Shown: positions 9,669 through 21,296, counted from the first letter of the stretch. The stretch is DNA of 64,000 nt from Saccharomycopsis fibuligera x Saccharomycopsis cf. fibuligera (GCA_001936135.1 CP012816.1:2235501-2299500); one strand, 5' to 3'. The notes: generated by a model not told the origin, from the letters alone. Program-made: numbers and translations.

Positions 9669-12600
9669 CTATGGTAATCTAGGAAATTTCTCATTAAAAC
9701 TTTTCTCAAAATCATTCACGTCAAAAGACTCATCATCTTCATCGCCATCATTACTGTCATTGTCACTATCGTCACTATCTTCCTCATCGACACCAACAGT
9801 ATTTGTAGCAGCAGTGCCACCACTATCTTTTCCCCTACTTTTCCTTTTAGCTATATTATTAGAACCACCACGCACAATCACCCCATCGTCTTCGAAAAAG
9901 GCATTCTCTTTCTTATTTGCCCCAATAGTAGGCTTGGTACTGGCCTTTGGCTTTATCGGGCTGACTGGTGCTGCTGAAGATGATAATTTCCAATCGCTTG
10001 GCAGTTGTTTGATTTTTGGTGATTTCAAATGGGCTGGCTTTTTAGGACGTGGCGGTGGTGCTTTTTTCTTTAATGGCGGCGTCTTTGCCTTTGGTTTGTT
10101 CTTCAAATCAAAATTATCTTTGGCAGTATCCTTGACATTGTCTTTACCAGAAAATAACTTCAAGCCTCTGCTGACATTATCTGATTTACTTACAGAAACA
10201 GCGGTTGTAGATGGGGTAGCAGCATCAGCTGTCTTGCTAGCAATTATTGCTGATTTGGAACTACCATTGATGCTAGCTTTTTTGTTTTCTTTTTCCTTTT
10301 CCTTTTCCTTTTCCTTTTCTTTGTCCTTGTTATTACCGTATACTCTTGAGAAGTCTATTGGTGATCTACTTCTCAAAATCTCAAATGAGTTTCTTTTGTT
10401 TGTTATTGGTTTTGAAAATTTACTTGTCTTTACTGAAATATTAGATAACTCTGAAGGTATACCATCACTAGCCTCCGTACCATCTGCCTCAGTGTACTTT
10501 CCGTATCCTGTAGCGGTTTTAATAATTTCTTCTTTGTTATTTGATAAAAGCTGATTCATGCGTTTTTGCACCGAATTTGGCTGTTTATTCTTGAGATAAT
10601 CCACATCTTTAAACTCCTTCATTGAAATTTCAGCAATAAGCTCATCTTCAGATTTATCAATGTCACTAGCAGTAGAATTGCTGTTAGAACTATTTTCAGC
10701 AGATGAGCGTCTAGAATTAGACTTAGAACTGGATGAGCGGAATTTACCAGTAAAAGAGTTGGTGAGTTTGTTTAAACCTGTTTTGCCAGCACTAATTGTT
10801 CTTTTATGGAAAGATTGGGATCTTCTAATATCTGCTGTTGAGAATTGTTTTCTAGGATCATACGAAAGATAGTTTTTACTGATTGAGGATCCGGTCAAAT
10901 CACTTTCAAAATTATTTGAAACTCTAGATTTAGATATAGCTTCTTCATTGCTGGCCGCTTTATTTTCAAGTTTGTTTCTAATACCTTGTAAATCAACGTC
11001 AATGACTTCTAAAGAAAGATCATTTTTTGGCTTGGGAGCAGCAGTGCTGATCACGGAAAGCGGTCTTTTAGGTTTAGCCGGGGGATTAGGCAGCGGCTTA
11101 ATAGTGGTAGTAGTCTCATTTAAAGGTTTGAATGGTGTGACTTTTGGCGCTGCAGGTTGTGGTAGAGGTATTAAGCTCTTCTTTGTTGCTGCATCGGATT
11201 CTGCTGATGCTTTTGTTCTAATTGGGGCAACAAGGTCAGCAAATGGATCAGCTGATTTTTTCTGTGATAAAGCAGGAGTAGACTTGTTTTTAACTTGCTG
11301 TTGCGGGGCAAACGCTTCACTGAGGGCAGCATAAGTGGTTGTGGTTGCTGATAGTGGCTTTTGATGTACCAGGGTAGGTGCTTGTGGAAAATTAGGTTTT
11401 GATAATGAAGAAGAGTTGATAGAATTCAAAGAAAACAAAGACTGCCCAGACTGAGCAGATTTTGCAGATTTAGTAGATTTTAAAGAAGTTGATGATTTGG
11501 CTAAGGCGTCATTGTATGGCAAGCCAGTGCCAGAAGATTGGCCAGATATTGGTGTCTGTATTTGAAGAGGCAAAGTAGCTTGAGACTTGATCAGAGCTGT
11601 TGCACTAGCTGTTTGCTGTTGTTGCTGCTGTTGTAGCTGTGCTTGCTGTTGCTGTTGTTGAAATAATTGTTGTTGTTTTTGTTGTTGCAATATTTGCTGC
11701 TGTGCCAAAAGCTGCTGTTGAGTAGCTTGTTGCTTTTGCTGTTTGTAAGTTATGTATTGTTGTTGTATTTCGTATGGAACTGGTACTCCTTTCATTTTGC
11801 ATACCTCTTCAAGAACTTGATAAATATTTGGTCTTGCTCGAGCATCATTGGTAAGTAAGACTGATATTAGATTTTTCACCCTAGACGAGTATGGAGGGTA
11901 TGCAGGAAATTCAAATCTCGACTGTAAAATGGCAACTTCCCCGGTTTGTTCAAACGGAGTAGTATAGTAACAGATCTTGTAACAGAACACCCCCAATGCC
12001 CAAATATCCGATTTCTCATCAATTGGCAACCCTCTAGTGAGATCGATCATTTCAGGCGAACGATATTGAGCAGTAGTGTATCTCAAGATATCATTTTGCA
12101 AAATTTCAAACTCTTGTTGGTTTCTAGGAGGACGCAATGGAGGACAGGATGAACCAAAATCACATAATCGATATTCATTCTTTTCATTGATCAAGATATT
12201 TTCAATTTTGATATCTCTGTGTATCAACGGTGGATTTAAAAAATGGACTTGAGACACAGCAACGGTGACCTCGTACATGATTTGCAAGACTTCTTCCTCT
12301 AGCAATCTGTTTTGCAATCTTGTATTCAAAAAATCAATCAATCCATTTTTAGAGCAATATTCCATTAGTAGAAAGACTTCGTAAGTACCGTCATTTCCTG
12401 GAGACCTAGCGGCATGCGAATCAATGTAATTGACAATGCAAGGTTTGCCTTGGAGTCTCTTCATGGCATCCACTTCAGCACGTAGGATATTGAGAGTCTG
12501 TTTGTTTGGCACAAGCACTCTTTTTAAACAAGCAATTTCCTGACCATTCTGGTATGGAGAAATCTTGACAATGTATACGTGGGCGAAACCACCCTCGGAG

Positions 12601-12686
12601 ATGTACTTGACAATCATTGCCTTATGGGAGCCCACAGTGAGGACAGTGCCTGGAGGGTAGGCATTTGGCGGCGGCGGGTTGCCCAT
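9669..12686 (-). CDS. ARK1/PRK1: Ark1/Prk1-family actin-patch serine/threonine kinase
   Basis: This is a 1005-residue kinase of the Ark1/Prk1/Akl1 (NAK) family, which phosphorylates endocytic coat proteins such as Pan1 and Sla1 and drives coat disassembly at cortical actin patches. The kinase domain fills residues 13-310, with the ATP-site Lys55 (ACLKR), HRD at 156-158, DFG at 176-178 and RSPEMID of the activation segment. Segments such as MEYC, NTRLQNRL and LPIDEKSDIWALG match Ark1/Prk1 more closely than Akl1. A polyQ stretch (about 310-365) and Ser-rich linkers follow. Near the C terminus the Pro-rich APPPRPKKPAHLKS resembles the Abp1 SH3-binding sites of Ark1/Prk1. There is also a KE repeat near residue 800 and an acidic tail. 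Some Candida annotations may name this gene AKL1. Its neighbour STE2 lies upstream on the same strand. Confidence 0.88.
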   Translation of the reverse strand: MGNPPPPNAYPPGTVLTVGSHKAMIVKYISEGGFAHVYIVKISPYQNGQEIACLKRVLVPNKQTLNILRAEVDAMKRLQGKPCIVNYIDSHAARSPGNDGTYEVFLLMEYCSKNGLIDFLNTRLQNRLLEEEVLQIMYEVTVAVSQVHFLNPPLIHRDIKIENILINEKNEYRLCDFGSSCPPLRPPRNQQEFEILQNDILRYTTAQYRSPEMIDLTRGLPIDEKSDIWALGVFCYKICYYTTPFEQTGEVAILQSRFEFPAYPPYSSRVKNLISVLLTNDARARPNIYQVLEEVCKMKGVPVPYEIQQQYITYKQQKQQATQQQLLAQQQILQQQKQQQLFQQQQQQAQLQQQQQQQTASATALIKSQATLPLQIQTPISGQSSGTGLPYNDALAKSSTSLKSTKSAKSAQSGQSLFSLNSINSSSLSKPNFPQAPTLVHQKPLSATTTTYAALSEAFAPQQQVKNKSTPALSQKKSADPFADLVAPIRTKASAESDAATKKSLIPLPQPAAPKVTPFKPLNETTTTIKPLPNPPAKPKRPLSVISTAAPKPKNDLSLEVIDVDLQGIRNKLENKAASNEEAISKSRVSNNFESDLTGSSISKNYLSYDPRKQFSTADIRRSQSFHKRTISAGKTGLNKLTNSFTGKFRSSSSKSNSRRSSAENSSNSNSTASDIDKSEDELIAEISMKEFKDVDYLKNKQPNSVQKRMNQLLSNNKEEIIKTATGYGKYTEADGTEASDGIPSELSNISVKTSKFSKPITNKRNSFEILRSRSPIDFSRVYGNNKDKEKEKEKEKEKENKKASINGSSKSAIIASKTADAATPSTTAVSVSKSDNVSRGLKLFSGKDNVKDTAKDNFDLKNKPKAKTPPLKKKAPPPRPKKPAHLKSPKIKQLPSDWKLSSSAAPVSPIKPKASTKPTIGANKKENAFFEDDGVIVRGGSNNIAKRKSRGKDSGGTAATNTVGVDEEDSDDSDNDSNDGDEDDESFDVNDFEKSFNEKFPRLP

Positions 12687-13193
12687 GGCTATTGTTTGTT
12701 ATTTTGTGGCACTGTTAGGGCGCTAAAAGAGAACTTCTGATGCTTCTGGTTGCTACTAAGGGCTTCAAGGGCGCAGGATGGTATAGTGTTAGAGCCGGTG
12801 AAGTGTCCACAATGGCAATATTAAAGTGTTTTTGCTTTCTGGCTTCTTCGTCCTCTGCGCTGCTGCAGTCAAATGTCAACAAACACTTATAGCCATGTGA
12901 CCTTTAGTGTGATATATGCATAATAATACATAACATACTGTAAATAACATACAAGCAACAAATACTAGGAATGGGTCTACGTCTATTGCAAAAAAAAAAA
13001 AAAAAAAATTAGCATTAGCCGTCAATTATAGAAATTGTGGAAATAAAATAACATAAATTGGTTAGTAGTCGAAGGTAAAAGCAAAAAAAATCTAAATAAT
13101 GTCTAGAGAAGAAGGACAAAATCACATGCGGGTCTGTAAAGGGTTAGCCTTAGCTATAAGATGAAAACAAAAACAGACTATCATCTCTTTCTC
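12687..13193. promoter_or_regulatory. Kinase promoter and STE2 3' region
   Basis: This holds the promoter of the minus-strand kinase and the 3' flank of STE2. A run of about 20 A lies near 12990-13008. No gene or RNA is visible. Confidence 0.5.
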
Positions 13194-14432
13194 CTATCCA
13201 GCAAGCTTATGTGTTGTTATAGCCACAAACTGATCTTTTTTTTGTAACACATCCTGGCTGTCCGCGATTGAAGAATTGAGATCCCACGCTTCTTTGTCCG
13301 GTCTAGCAGTAGTAGGCGTCACATCATAGCTCTTCAATGATTCCTGTAAGTCTTTCTCAGCCAAATTAAAACTCAACTTGGTGTCTTTTCTGTTATTAAA
13401 AGCATCATAAATGTAAAAGTTTTTCGAGTTGGTGGAAATAACTTCTTGCACATGTGCACTATCGTTAGGCTTGTATGAGTCTTCAAAGTCGCTGTATGTG
13501 CTTTCATCTGAGAACTTGATGCCAGCATTAGAGTATGGTTTTGGAGAGTTGTTAGCTGAACATGCCCACATCGTGGACAACGGCAAGAAAATAGCAGTGA
13601 TAAAAATTGCAAGTTCAGGAATACTGTTGCCTTTCCAAGCGCTGCTGTTATATGAAGCAAGATTAATAGCCACAGGAATAATCATAGTTTGGAATGCCAT
13701 GATAAAAATAGCATGGTAAGCTGAAAATTGTTGTAATCCCAAATATTTTCTTGTTCTAATGGCCATAACGAGTTTGCAAATAAGAGCAAAACTATTCAAG
13801 CAAACCGAACTGAGAAACAAAATTAAAGGAGTATTGATTTTCCAACTAGTATTGGACACTGATTTCATTGAATAGGTGATACTAGCAGCATAAATCACAG
13901 AATTAATATAAAATCCTACGGTAGTAAGCCCTAACGCCATAGCCACGCTAAATATACCGTACCTTATGGCTTTGAATTTTTCAGCACCAAACATAGCATA
14001 GACTTGAATAACCATAGTTGCTTCAAGAGAAGCAATAATGAATATTTGCATTGAATTTGTCAATGTGGTAATGCTTCGGTCGAGTCCGGTTAATATATAG
14101 TAACCCGAGAATGTATAAGTAATACTGCCTGAGGGACCAAGGTAATAGTAAGCGTACAATATTGATCTGAAAAGAATAAACATAAGCGTCAATTGGTTGC
14201 AAATAAATAATGGCTTCGTCTTCTGCTTGAACACTAGAGCCAAAGTGAACATTGTCATAATGCTAGCCCCTATTCTGACCCCCATTATGATGGCCCCCTG
14301 TACACTGCGATAAAGCCAGTGATCCAACTGAGCAAAAGTGACATGGTTGGTTCCAGCAGGCGTACTGAAATTAAGCAATATTTCATATGGGTCTTGATCT
14401 AATAAGCTTTGGTTAATTATATTGCTGGACAT
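13194..14432 (-). CDS. STE2: Alpha-factor pheromone receptor (Ste2 GPCR)
   Basis: This is a 412-residue seven-helix receptor for alpha-type mating pheromone, which signals through the G protein to the mating MAPK cascade. Family hallmarks are clear: the GxxxG dimerisation motif in the first helix (GVRIG, residues 51-55), the third intracellular loop AIRTRKYLGLQQF (about 224-236), and LPLSTMWACSANN at the end of helix seven (about 283-295). Two N-glycosylation sequons occur in the extracellular region and loops (NFS near 21, NTS near 194). The cytosolic tail of about 115 residues is Ser/Thr/Lys-rich, as expected for phosphorylation and endocytosis signals. Length is close to Saccharomyces Ste2 (431). 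It is divergent from END3, whose protein is required for Ste2 internalisation in Saccharomyces. Confidence 0.95.
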   Translation of the reverse strand: MSSNIINQSLLDQDPYEILLNFSTPAGTNHVTFAQLDHWLYRSVQGAIIMGVRIGASIMTMFTLALVFKQKTKPLFICNQLTLMFILFRSILYAYYYLGPSGSITYTFSGYYILTGLDRSITTLTNSMQIFIIASLEATMVIQVYAMFGAEKFKAIRYGIFSVAMALGLTTVGFYINSVIYAASITYSMKSVSNTSWKINTPLILFLSSVCLNSFALICKLVMAIRTRKYLGLQQFSAYHAIFIMAFQTMIIPVAINLASYNSSAWKGNSIPELAIFITAIFLPLSTMWACSANNSPKPYSNAGIKFSDESTYSDFEDSYKPNDSAHVQEVISTNSKNFYIYDAFNNRKDTKLSFNLAEKDLQESLKSYDVTPTTARPDKEAWDLNSSIADSQDVLQKKDQFVAITTHKLAG

Positions 14433-15347
14433 TAGGGTTATATCAATTGATAGTATGCTTTGTTTTCTGTCTCTTTCTTTCTCCCTTCTTTATTTAGCAG
14501 CTTTTGCAAAATAATAAAAAAAAAACTGTGGTCCCTCTATAGCGATAGCACCATTATATATACAGCAAACGAGAATCCTGATACAACCCTCACCTATCTT
14601 TGACATCTTGATCCTTAAAACAATATCAACTGTCACTGCCTTGCAACAGAATTGCCACAAGTGAGAGTGTTCTTTGTACTGTCTGCATCGGGAAAGATTA
14701 GTGTCAGAGGGCTGCGCATGTTGGCGGCACCGCGATTACCGTTTTTGGCGACCGCAATGGCAATCTTGAGGGCTATTAGCACTTCAGAACGAAATGCGGA
14801 TCATCGAAACATGATGCATCGTAAAGCTTAACCGTCAGATCAGATAGAGCACAGAGCTGCGGCAGGACGTTGGCATGGTATAGTTGTTGTCAGCGATTGT
14901 GTTTCAATGTCTTGTATCAAATCATTTTTGTCTTTGATTCATTTCTATTTACAGTCCGTGAGACTTCAATCTATACTTAGTTGCAAACTTTAGCGCAGCT
15001 CTCATCACTAAGTCAGTTCTCTTCGTTTGGGGCAAACATAGCCTTTGCTATTAATAGACCTCTAAGGCTCTTCAAGACTAACCGATAAAAAGAATATGCT
15101 GAATAAGGGGCAAAATGTTTGAGTATAGATTGTCTATAGTATGCACAATGGTGTAGAAGTCTATACTGTGCATGCTTACATAATCAAGACAAGGCACATG
15201 ACCCTCCATCGAGCTTTCCGCCACGATCAATCAAATTGAGTATCAACACACAGACACCATCACCAAAGATACAACATTGAGTGGCCGACTGGCTGAGATT
15301 CCAACTACGCCATCTCATTTGTATCACCAAACTCACAAATATACACA
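14433..15347. promoter_or_regulatory. Divergent STE2 / END3 promoter region
   Basis: About 0.9 kb separates the divergently transcribed STE2 and END3. One exact copy of the Saccharomyces pheromone response element in reverse orientation (TGTTTCA, 14900-14906) and one near match (CGAAACA, 14805-14811) are present. A 7-mer match can easily be chance, and the element may differ in this clade. An A-rich run at 14513-14525 lies just before STE2. No gene is visible. Confidence 0.4.
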
Positions 15348-16535
15348 ATGCCTCGGTTAGAAGAATGGGAAATTAAAAAGTTCTGGGAATTGTTTAAAGG
15401 TCTTGGCCCGAACGACAACAAGCTTGCCGGTGACAAAGTGACAACTGTATTCAAAAACTCACATTTGCCTGATGACAAGCTAGCCAAAATTTGGACACTA
15501 TCCGACATTGACCAGGACGGTCAACTTGATTTTGAAGAGTTTTGCATAGCCATGAAGTTAATTTTTGATACCGTTAATGGTTCAATGGCAAGTTTGCCAG
15601 ACGCATTGCCTCCATGGTTGATTCCAGGGTCTAAGGCTCATATTATACAGGCCAACAATGCAGTCAGTGGAAGAGGTACTGGCTTGAATGGCGATGATGA
15701 AGATGATGATGGGTACGGTATTAGAGATGCAAATTTCGACTGGTACATATCACCTGGGGACAAATCAAACTACGAAAACATATATGGTTCCGCTACGGAT
15801 AGATTCGGAAGGGTCAAGTTTGAGTCTCTAAATGGATTGTATAGCGATTTGGAAAACGATGTTCCACGCACAGATGTCTCATCCGCTTGGAATTTGGTCA
15901 ACCCAAAACAATTCGAAACTATTGACAAAGATCAATGTTTGGTTTTCCTTCATATTTTGAATCAAAGGTCAAAGGGTAAGAAAGTCCCTAGCTCTGTGCC
16001 TGCCTCCCTTAGAGCAACGTTTTCCAAAGAAGTGCCTGATTATAGTTTAGATTCGCATCAGGCAACCATCACCAGAACTGCATCTAGCAATAATAACAAA
16101 AACAACGACAAAAGCAATAGCAAAAAAGGATTTGGACAAGGTTACCTCAACAGATACGGCAGCTTCGACGAACCAGCCAAAGAAATTGATTACACAGATG
16201 CAGAATCAACGGAATGGGAAGAAGCAAGATTAAAGAAAAAATTAATAGATTTGGAAGAGAAAATTGCTAAAACTGAAAAAGAATCAAAATCCAAACAAGC
16301 TAATCAAATTACTAAAGAAAATTCTATTGTCAAGTATGAATTGGAACAATTGCTTAAATATAAAGAATCTCAATTGAATAAGCTTAGAAACCAGCGCCAT
16401 GATCCAGGGACTCAAACGCTATCTGCTTTAAAAAATGATATTGATGATATAGAACAACAAGTCGGCGTGTTGCAGCAGTACTTGAACGACAAACAAAAAG
16501 AATTGGCCCAGTTGAGACAACAGGTGCAGGCCTAA
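15348..16535 (+). CDS. END3: Endocytic scaffold protein End3
   Basis: End3 is a subunit of the Pan1-Sla1-End3 complex, needed for receptor internalisation and actin-patch organisation. The 395-residue protein starts like other End3 proteins (MPRLEEWEIKKFWELF) with an EH domain over about residues 5-105, including a canonical EF-hand at 53-64 (D-I-D-Q-D-G-Q-L-D-F-E-E). The motif PPWLIPGSKAH closes it. A second EH-like domain (about 135-235, from DWYISPGDKSNYE) has no calcium loop, as in Saccharomyces. A variable Asn/Lys-rich linker leads to a C-terminal coiled coil (about 290-395) whose last helix, DIEQQVGVLQQYLNDKQKEL, contains the End3 repeat. Start at 15348 is the first ATG in frame. Confidence 0.95.
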   Translation: MPRLEEWEIKKFWELFKGLGPNDNKLAGDKVTTVFKNSHLPDDKLAKIWTLSDIDQDGQLDFEEFCIAMKLIFDTVNGSMASLPDALPPWLIPGSKAHIIQANNAVSGRGTGLNGDDEDDDGYGIRDANFDWYISPGDKSNYENIYGSATDRFGRVKFESLNGLYSDLENDVPRTDVSSAWNLVNPKQFETIDKDQCLVFLHILNQRSKGKKVPSSVPASLRATFSKEVPDYSLDSHQATITRTASSNNNKNNDKSNSKKGFGQGYLNRYGSFDEPAKEIDYTDAESTEWEEARLKKKLIDLEEKIAKTEKESKSKQANQITKENSIVKYELEQLLKYKESQLNKLRNQRHDPGTQTLSALKNDIDDIEQQVGVLQQYLNDKQKELAQLRQQVQA

Positions 16536-17264
16536 ATTCTGTATTTTATGTTATTTATTTATTTATTTTACTTTTGTCACTTTTTTGTTATTCTTTTATT
16601 CTATAAAGGTTACCATCATTGTAATTTCTTTTTGTCTAGTTTACGAAAATATATTTTGTTTTTTTCCATGTTTTGCTTATACTAAATGCTCAAAATAATT
16701 CATCAATCAATGGATATTTTGACTAAGTATTTAAATTTTGTAAAAAATAAAGACCAATGGATAGCAATGTAAGGTTATAGTGATTCAAATGAACTAGAGT
16801 ATAATAATAGGTAGTATAAATGTGAAATAATATATAATAGCTAGAAGATTTTAAAACAAATAAAAAAGATAAAAGAGACAATTTTAGCACAATAGAATTT
16901 TAGAACAGAATATATAGATTGTAGAATAACCATTGCCTGAAAAAACATGCTTGTATGACCATTTTTTATAACGTTTTTATGTTTTATTACCATTTCTTTT
17001 CATTTTTGTCCTGACTGAATTTGTATAGAAAGCTGATAAAAAAAAAATTACATTTTTCCCTTTTTCCATTCCTTTTAAGTTGTACCACTTTTCACATTTA
17101 TTTTATTTATTAATGACAAAATACAAAAGCTTTCAATATAAAAGAAAAATAGAGAAAAACATGCTACCATTGACTATCCTAACATCAAGAAGGAAGACTC
17201 AACACAGAAGAACAAAAAATGTGTAAAACAAAAATAAATAAACAGCTCACTCAACAACACCTGC
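16536..17264. other. Convergent intergenic region END3 / complex I subunit
   Basis: Very AT-rich DNA holds the facing 3' ends of END3 and the NDUFS3 gene. TTTATTTATTTATTTTA just after END3 is a likely 3'-end signal. No gene is visible. Confidence 0.6.
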
Positions 17265-18164
17265 TTATTTCTTCTTGTCCTTGTCTTCTTCAGCTTCAGG
17301 TTCAGGTTCTGGAGTTGGCAATTTAAAAGATTCTGGAGTAGTATCCATACCAGGACCAACTTGTTCCCAGACACTAGAACCAACATTGAATTGTCTGAAA
17401 GCTTGAGTCAATTCTAATGGTTCATAAACAATTCTCTTCTTTTCTTCATCATATCTCAACTCAGTGTAACCAGTAGTTGGGAAATCCTTTCTTAATGGAT
17501 GACCCTCGAAACCATAATCGGTCATGATTCTTCTCAAATCTGGGTGACCTTCAAAAAAGATCCCGAACATATCGTAAGCTTCTCTTTCAAACCAGTTAGC
17601 GCCTTGGAAAATTGGTACAATTGATGGTACTGGTGATACTTCAGAAGCATAGGTCTTGACTCTAATTCTAGAACTGTATCTCACGGATAAGAAGTTATAA
17701 ACCACTTCAAATCTATTAGTTCTGGAAGGAAAATCCACTGCAGTAACATCAACTGGGTTTTTAAATTGAGCAGTAGTATGGTCTCTCAAAAAAGTGCAAA
17801 CTGGAATCAATGCAGTAGGACCAACATACAATACCAATTCGTCTTTCCAAACGGAGAATTTTTGGATAAATTTAGGCAATGCAGTAATCAAATATTTACC
17901 AAATTTGTGCAATTCTTCACTTTGAATTTTGTAGTCATCAGCTGGATTATGTATGTCGTAGTGAACTTCTTCTGGGACTTTTCTAGGAAATGTGTTTGGA
18001 TGAACCAAGTCTTCGTGAGTTGGTTTTCTGGCCATCTGCGAGCTAGCAAATCCACGACGACTGTTGATGTTAATGCTGCCGCTGCTAGACATAAGGGCGC
18101 CACTGGCCTTTATTTGTTTTTGCCATTTTAATTGGCTTTTGATAGAGTTTCTCAACACGCTCAT
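17265..18164 (-). CDS. ALI1: NADH:ubiquinone oxidoreductase 30-kDa subunit (NDUFS3/Nuo30)
   Basis: This is the complex I peripheral-arm subunit NDUFS3 (NuoC), located in the mitochondrial matrix near the Q-binding module. The 299-residue protein has an Arg/Ser-rich presequence (about 1-45, RRGFASS) and the family signature around residues 193-229: [18 protein letters not shown] followed by [19 protein letters not shown]. The C-terminal tail is acidic then Lys-rich. Its presence shows the organism has canonical complex I, which excludes Saccharomyces and its close relatives. The Candida albicans orthologue is, as far as I recall, named ALI1; the family assignment is certain, the symbol less so. 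The start at 18164 gives a full presequence. Confidence 0.96.
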   Translation of the reverse strand: MSVLRNSIKSQLKWQKQIKASGALMSSSGSININSRRGFASSQMARKPTHEDLVHPNTFPRKVPEEVHYDIHNPADDYKIQSEELHKFGKYLITALPKFIQKFSVWKDELVLYVGPTALIPVCTFLRDHTTAQFKNPVDVTAVDFPSRTNRFEVVYNFLSVRYSSRIRVKTYASEVSPVPSIVPIFQGANWFEREAYDMFGIFFEGHPDLRRIMTDYGFEGHPLRKDFPTTGYTELRYDEEKKRIVYEPLELTQAFRQFNVGSSVWEQVGPGMDTTPESFKLPTPEPEPEAEEDKDKKK

Positions 18165-18816
18165 TATTGGGATTATTTTTGTATGCCTTTTTGAATTTTT
18201 GAATACGACTGGAAGCTAATAAATGAAAATAGGTTGCAAATTATGATAAATGGAGTTGACTTTTATACAGAGGGTATACTTCGTTGTGTATGCTTGCACT
18301 TTAGTCCTTTGATTGGTTCTACTTTTATATAGAAGTAACAATAACAAATGTAAACCACGAGCCTTTCTCTAACAAACTTATAGGCTTTGTTTAATATTTT
18401 AATACTGTAGTCTTTTCAATTTTTAATTTTTTTTTCCTCTCTTCACACATTCAGACATTCAATCAGTGCGCAGTGTCTATGTTTTTTCCCCAGCGATAAA
18501 AAGCGGATGAGACCGTAATATGAAAAGACTCTTTTACCATTGGCTGAAGCTTTCCGCACTTGGGTTTCGAGCCATTGCGCTGAGCGCCAATTATTGATCA
18601 AATTTACATTACGCACTACTGGACATTTCAAGAAATCCACCGAAACTACAAAATTGCTAAACGGACGTATGGTGATTATGTAACGGTTCCATAACCTTTT
18701 CATCATAATTAACATTGTAACATTACATACTCCAGTTCAACTGATCCTATAAAATACAATTATACAGCGATACAATAATAAAGTAAAAATGTTATAAATT
18801 AATAAGTACATCTTAA
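18165..18816. promoter_or_regulatory. Complex I subunit promoter and EOS1 3' region
   Basis: This is the upstream region of the minus-strand NDUFS3 gene and the 3' flank of EOS1. It is AT-rich. The short open frame between 18443 and 18715 has no recognisable similarity. Nothing else stands out. Confidence 0.5.
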
Positions 18817-21259
18817 TCAGCTTCGATAAACCGTCTCAATGTCAAGCTTTAAAATCAAAATGTTTCTTAGAAGCACAATCATCGTGATAAAGCTAGCCAC
18901 TCCAATTGGCATAACTGCATAAATCACAATGTTATAATAATTAAAATATCTACTAAATTTCCTGCTGCTTAGCCTCAACCTACCGTTTAAGATATTGGAC
19001 AAGAAAAAGCTGCGTTTGTTGTTGTTAAGGATTTTGGATTCTATTGAGTCTTCCACTAGTTTGTTGTTTTGGGCTGAAGTTTCGTTATTGTTGTCGTTAT
19101 TGCTGCTGCAGTTATTGTTACTGTTGTTATTGTTATTGTTGTTGTTGTTATTGTTATTGTTGTTATTGTTGTTGTTGTTGTTATTATTATTATTATCAAT
19201 ATCGATGTGCTCAGCACTATCGATACTATTGCCATTGTTATTGATGTTGTTATTTTTAATGGTATTGGCACCGCCATTCTCTGCATTTTCATTACCCATT
19301 ATCTTATCATCCAAATCGTGAACAAAAAAGTTTTGCACAATATAGGCAAGAGTTAAGATACAACTAATGAAAATCCACGTATGCAACAAATATGAATCAT
19401 GAGGATTACAAATTAGCAAGGTGACTCTAATTATTGTCACTAAAAAAACTGACATTGAAAGCATTCTAACAATTGCTGCCGGAATTGAATAAACAACAAT
19501 CCATCTGATAATTAAGCCATCGAGTACTGAATATACCATGAATGCTGATACAAAACACCACATTCCTGTCATCAAATATTCTGAAGATCTGGTATTTAGC
19601 AAATTTGCCAACACAATTTCATTGTATTGCTTTCTAAGCAATGTAGCAGTATCGCTTGCTTCACTTGCAATACTGCTGCCATAATTGTACCCATGGCCAT
19701 CACTTGCGCCGCCGGCATGGCCTGCGCTAGCATCAGGCAACCGATAATAACAGTGACTTTTTTTATCTCCAAATTGAATCTTGTAAGCTTCGAAAAAATA
19801 TTGAAACATGTAGTATAAGCATACCCAAAGTGGAATATCACGACATAAAGCAAAAGCTAAATGTTGCCTAGGATCCAAAAACGTGAAAACCATAGCCTTT
19901 AGAGCCTTCATTGAATTGTTTTCGTCGGTACCGGTACTATTAGCAACACCTCCAGGCCCACCATTGTTAATAGTACTATTGTTGATATTATTGTTACTGA
20001 TGTTATTTGGATCGTTTAAGGTTGAATCATCTTGATGAAATGAGTTAAGTGAACTGTTTGAATCAACGCGTCGATGGATGCCAGCAGACTGGCGACGAAT
20101 TAATCTGGCTTGTTGAGTGGATGCTGTTGTTGATAATGAGGTTCCAGAAGCTGTTCTAAATGGTATGTGGGATGTTGATTGTGTCGCTTGTCCTGATAAT
20201 GCTATTGATGCGATTGAAGCAGGAACAGGAGCAGAGATTACATCGGTGCCAGCTAGCGTTCTTAAACTATTAGTACTCCCCGTAGCAGGAACAATAGTAC
20301 CACCACCACCACCACTGTTATCATTGCTGTTATTGTTGTATGAATTTGCTCTTGAGTATCTTGGTATATTGGAACTACCTCGCTGATGTAATCGATGCCG
20401 TTGATGCTGGCTATGATAGTCTTGGTTATGATTGGAATCTCCAGTGACATACAGCATCATGCTTCCAACATTGTTATCGCTGCTGTGACTATCGTTATTA
20501 TTATTATTATTATTATCATCATTATCATTATTATTATCATTATTATTATCATTATTATTATTATTATCTAAAATTGAATAATGCGGAGTTGGATCATCCT
20601 TGTGCGCATTGCCGTTGCCGTTTCTGTTTAGCATATCAGCCACGGTTAACGCCGCTGCTGTTGTTGAACCAAGATATTGTCGATCGCTGACACTGCGATT
20701 CCCACTACTTACTCTTTGTTGATGATGTTGGCTATGATACTGGCCATTGCTATCGCCGAAATCAAAGGGTACATTTGATAAATGGCTACCTTGGCTTTGC
20801 ATATCCAAACTTTGTCGATGTTGTCTGCTATCGGTGCTGCTTCTCCTCATAGTTTGTAGTGGTAACTGCATAGCTTCTTCGTTGTTTTGATGACTAAGTA
20901 ATTCTGTTGCTGTCGCTGCTACTACCGAGGACGTTGTTGCAGCTGATAATGTCCCTGGTGGGAATAAAGCAGATGCTGGTGCTAATGCCAGCGTTGAGTG
21001 CAGTTCAAAATCATTATTAACATCCCCGGCATTGTAGTCATAATTATCTAGAAATGGCGCAGAAATCTCGTTGATATTGATGTTATTTTGAAATTGTTGA
21101 GTGGATTCTACTGCTTGTAAATAGTAGCTATATGAAGGAGAACTAGGAAGCGGTATTGGGGGTGGATGATTGGCGTAATCGTCGCTATCTGCTTCTTGGT
21201 CTACTTCTTGGTCTGCTTCTCTCACAATTTCTATCTCTGGAATTGGTACCGTTGTCGTC

Positions 21260-21296
<37 letters not shown>

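Noticed and set aside
9760-10554. Long plus-strand open frame opposite the ARK1/PRK1 kinase
   Set aside because: It is the antisense of Ser/Lys-rich and KE-repeat coding sequence, has no domain, and the minus-strand kinase is a full-length conserved gene.
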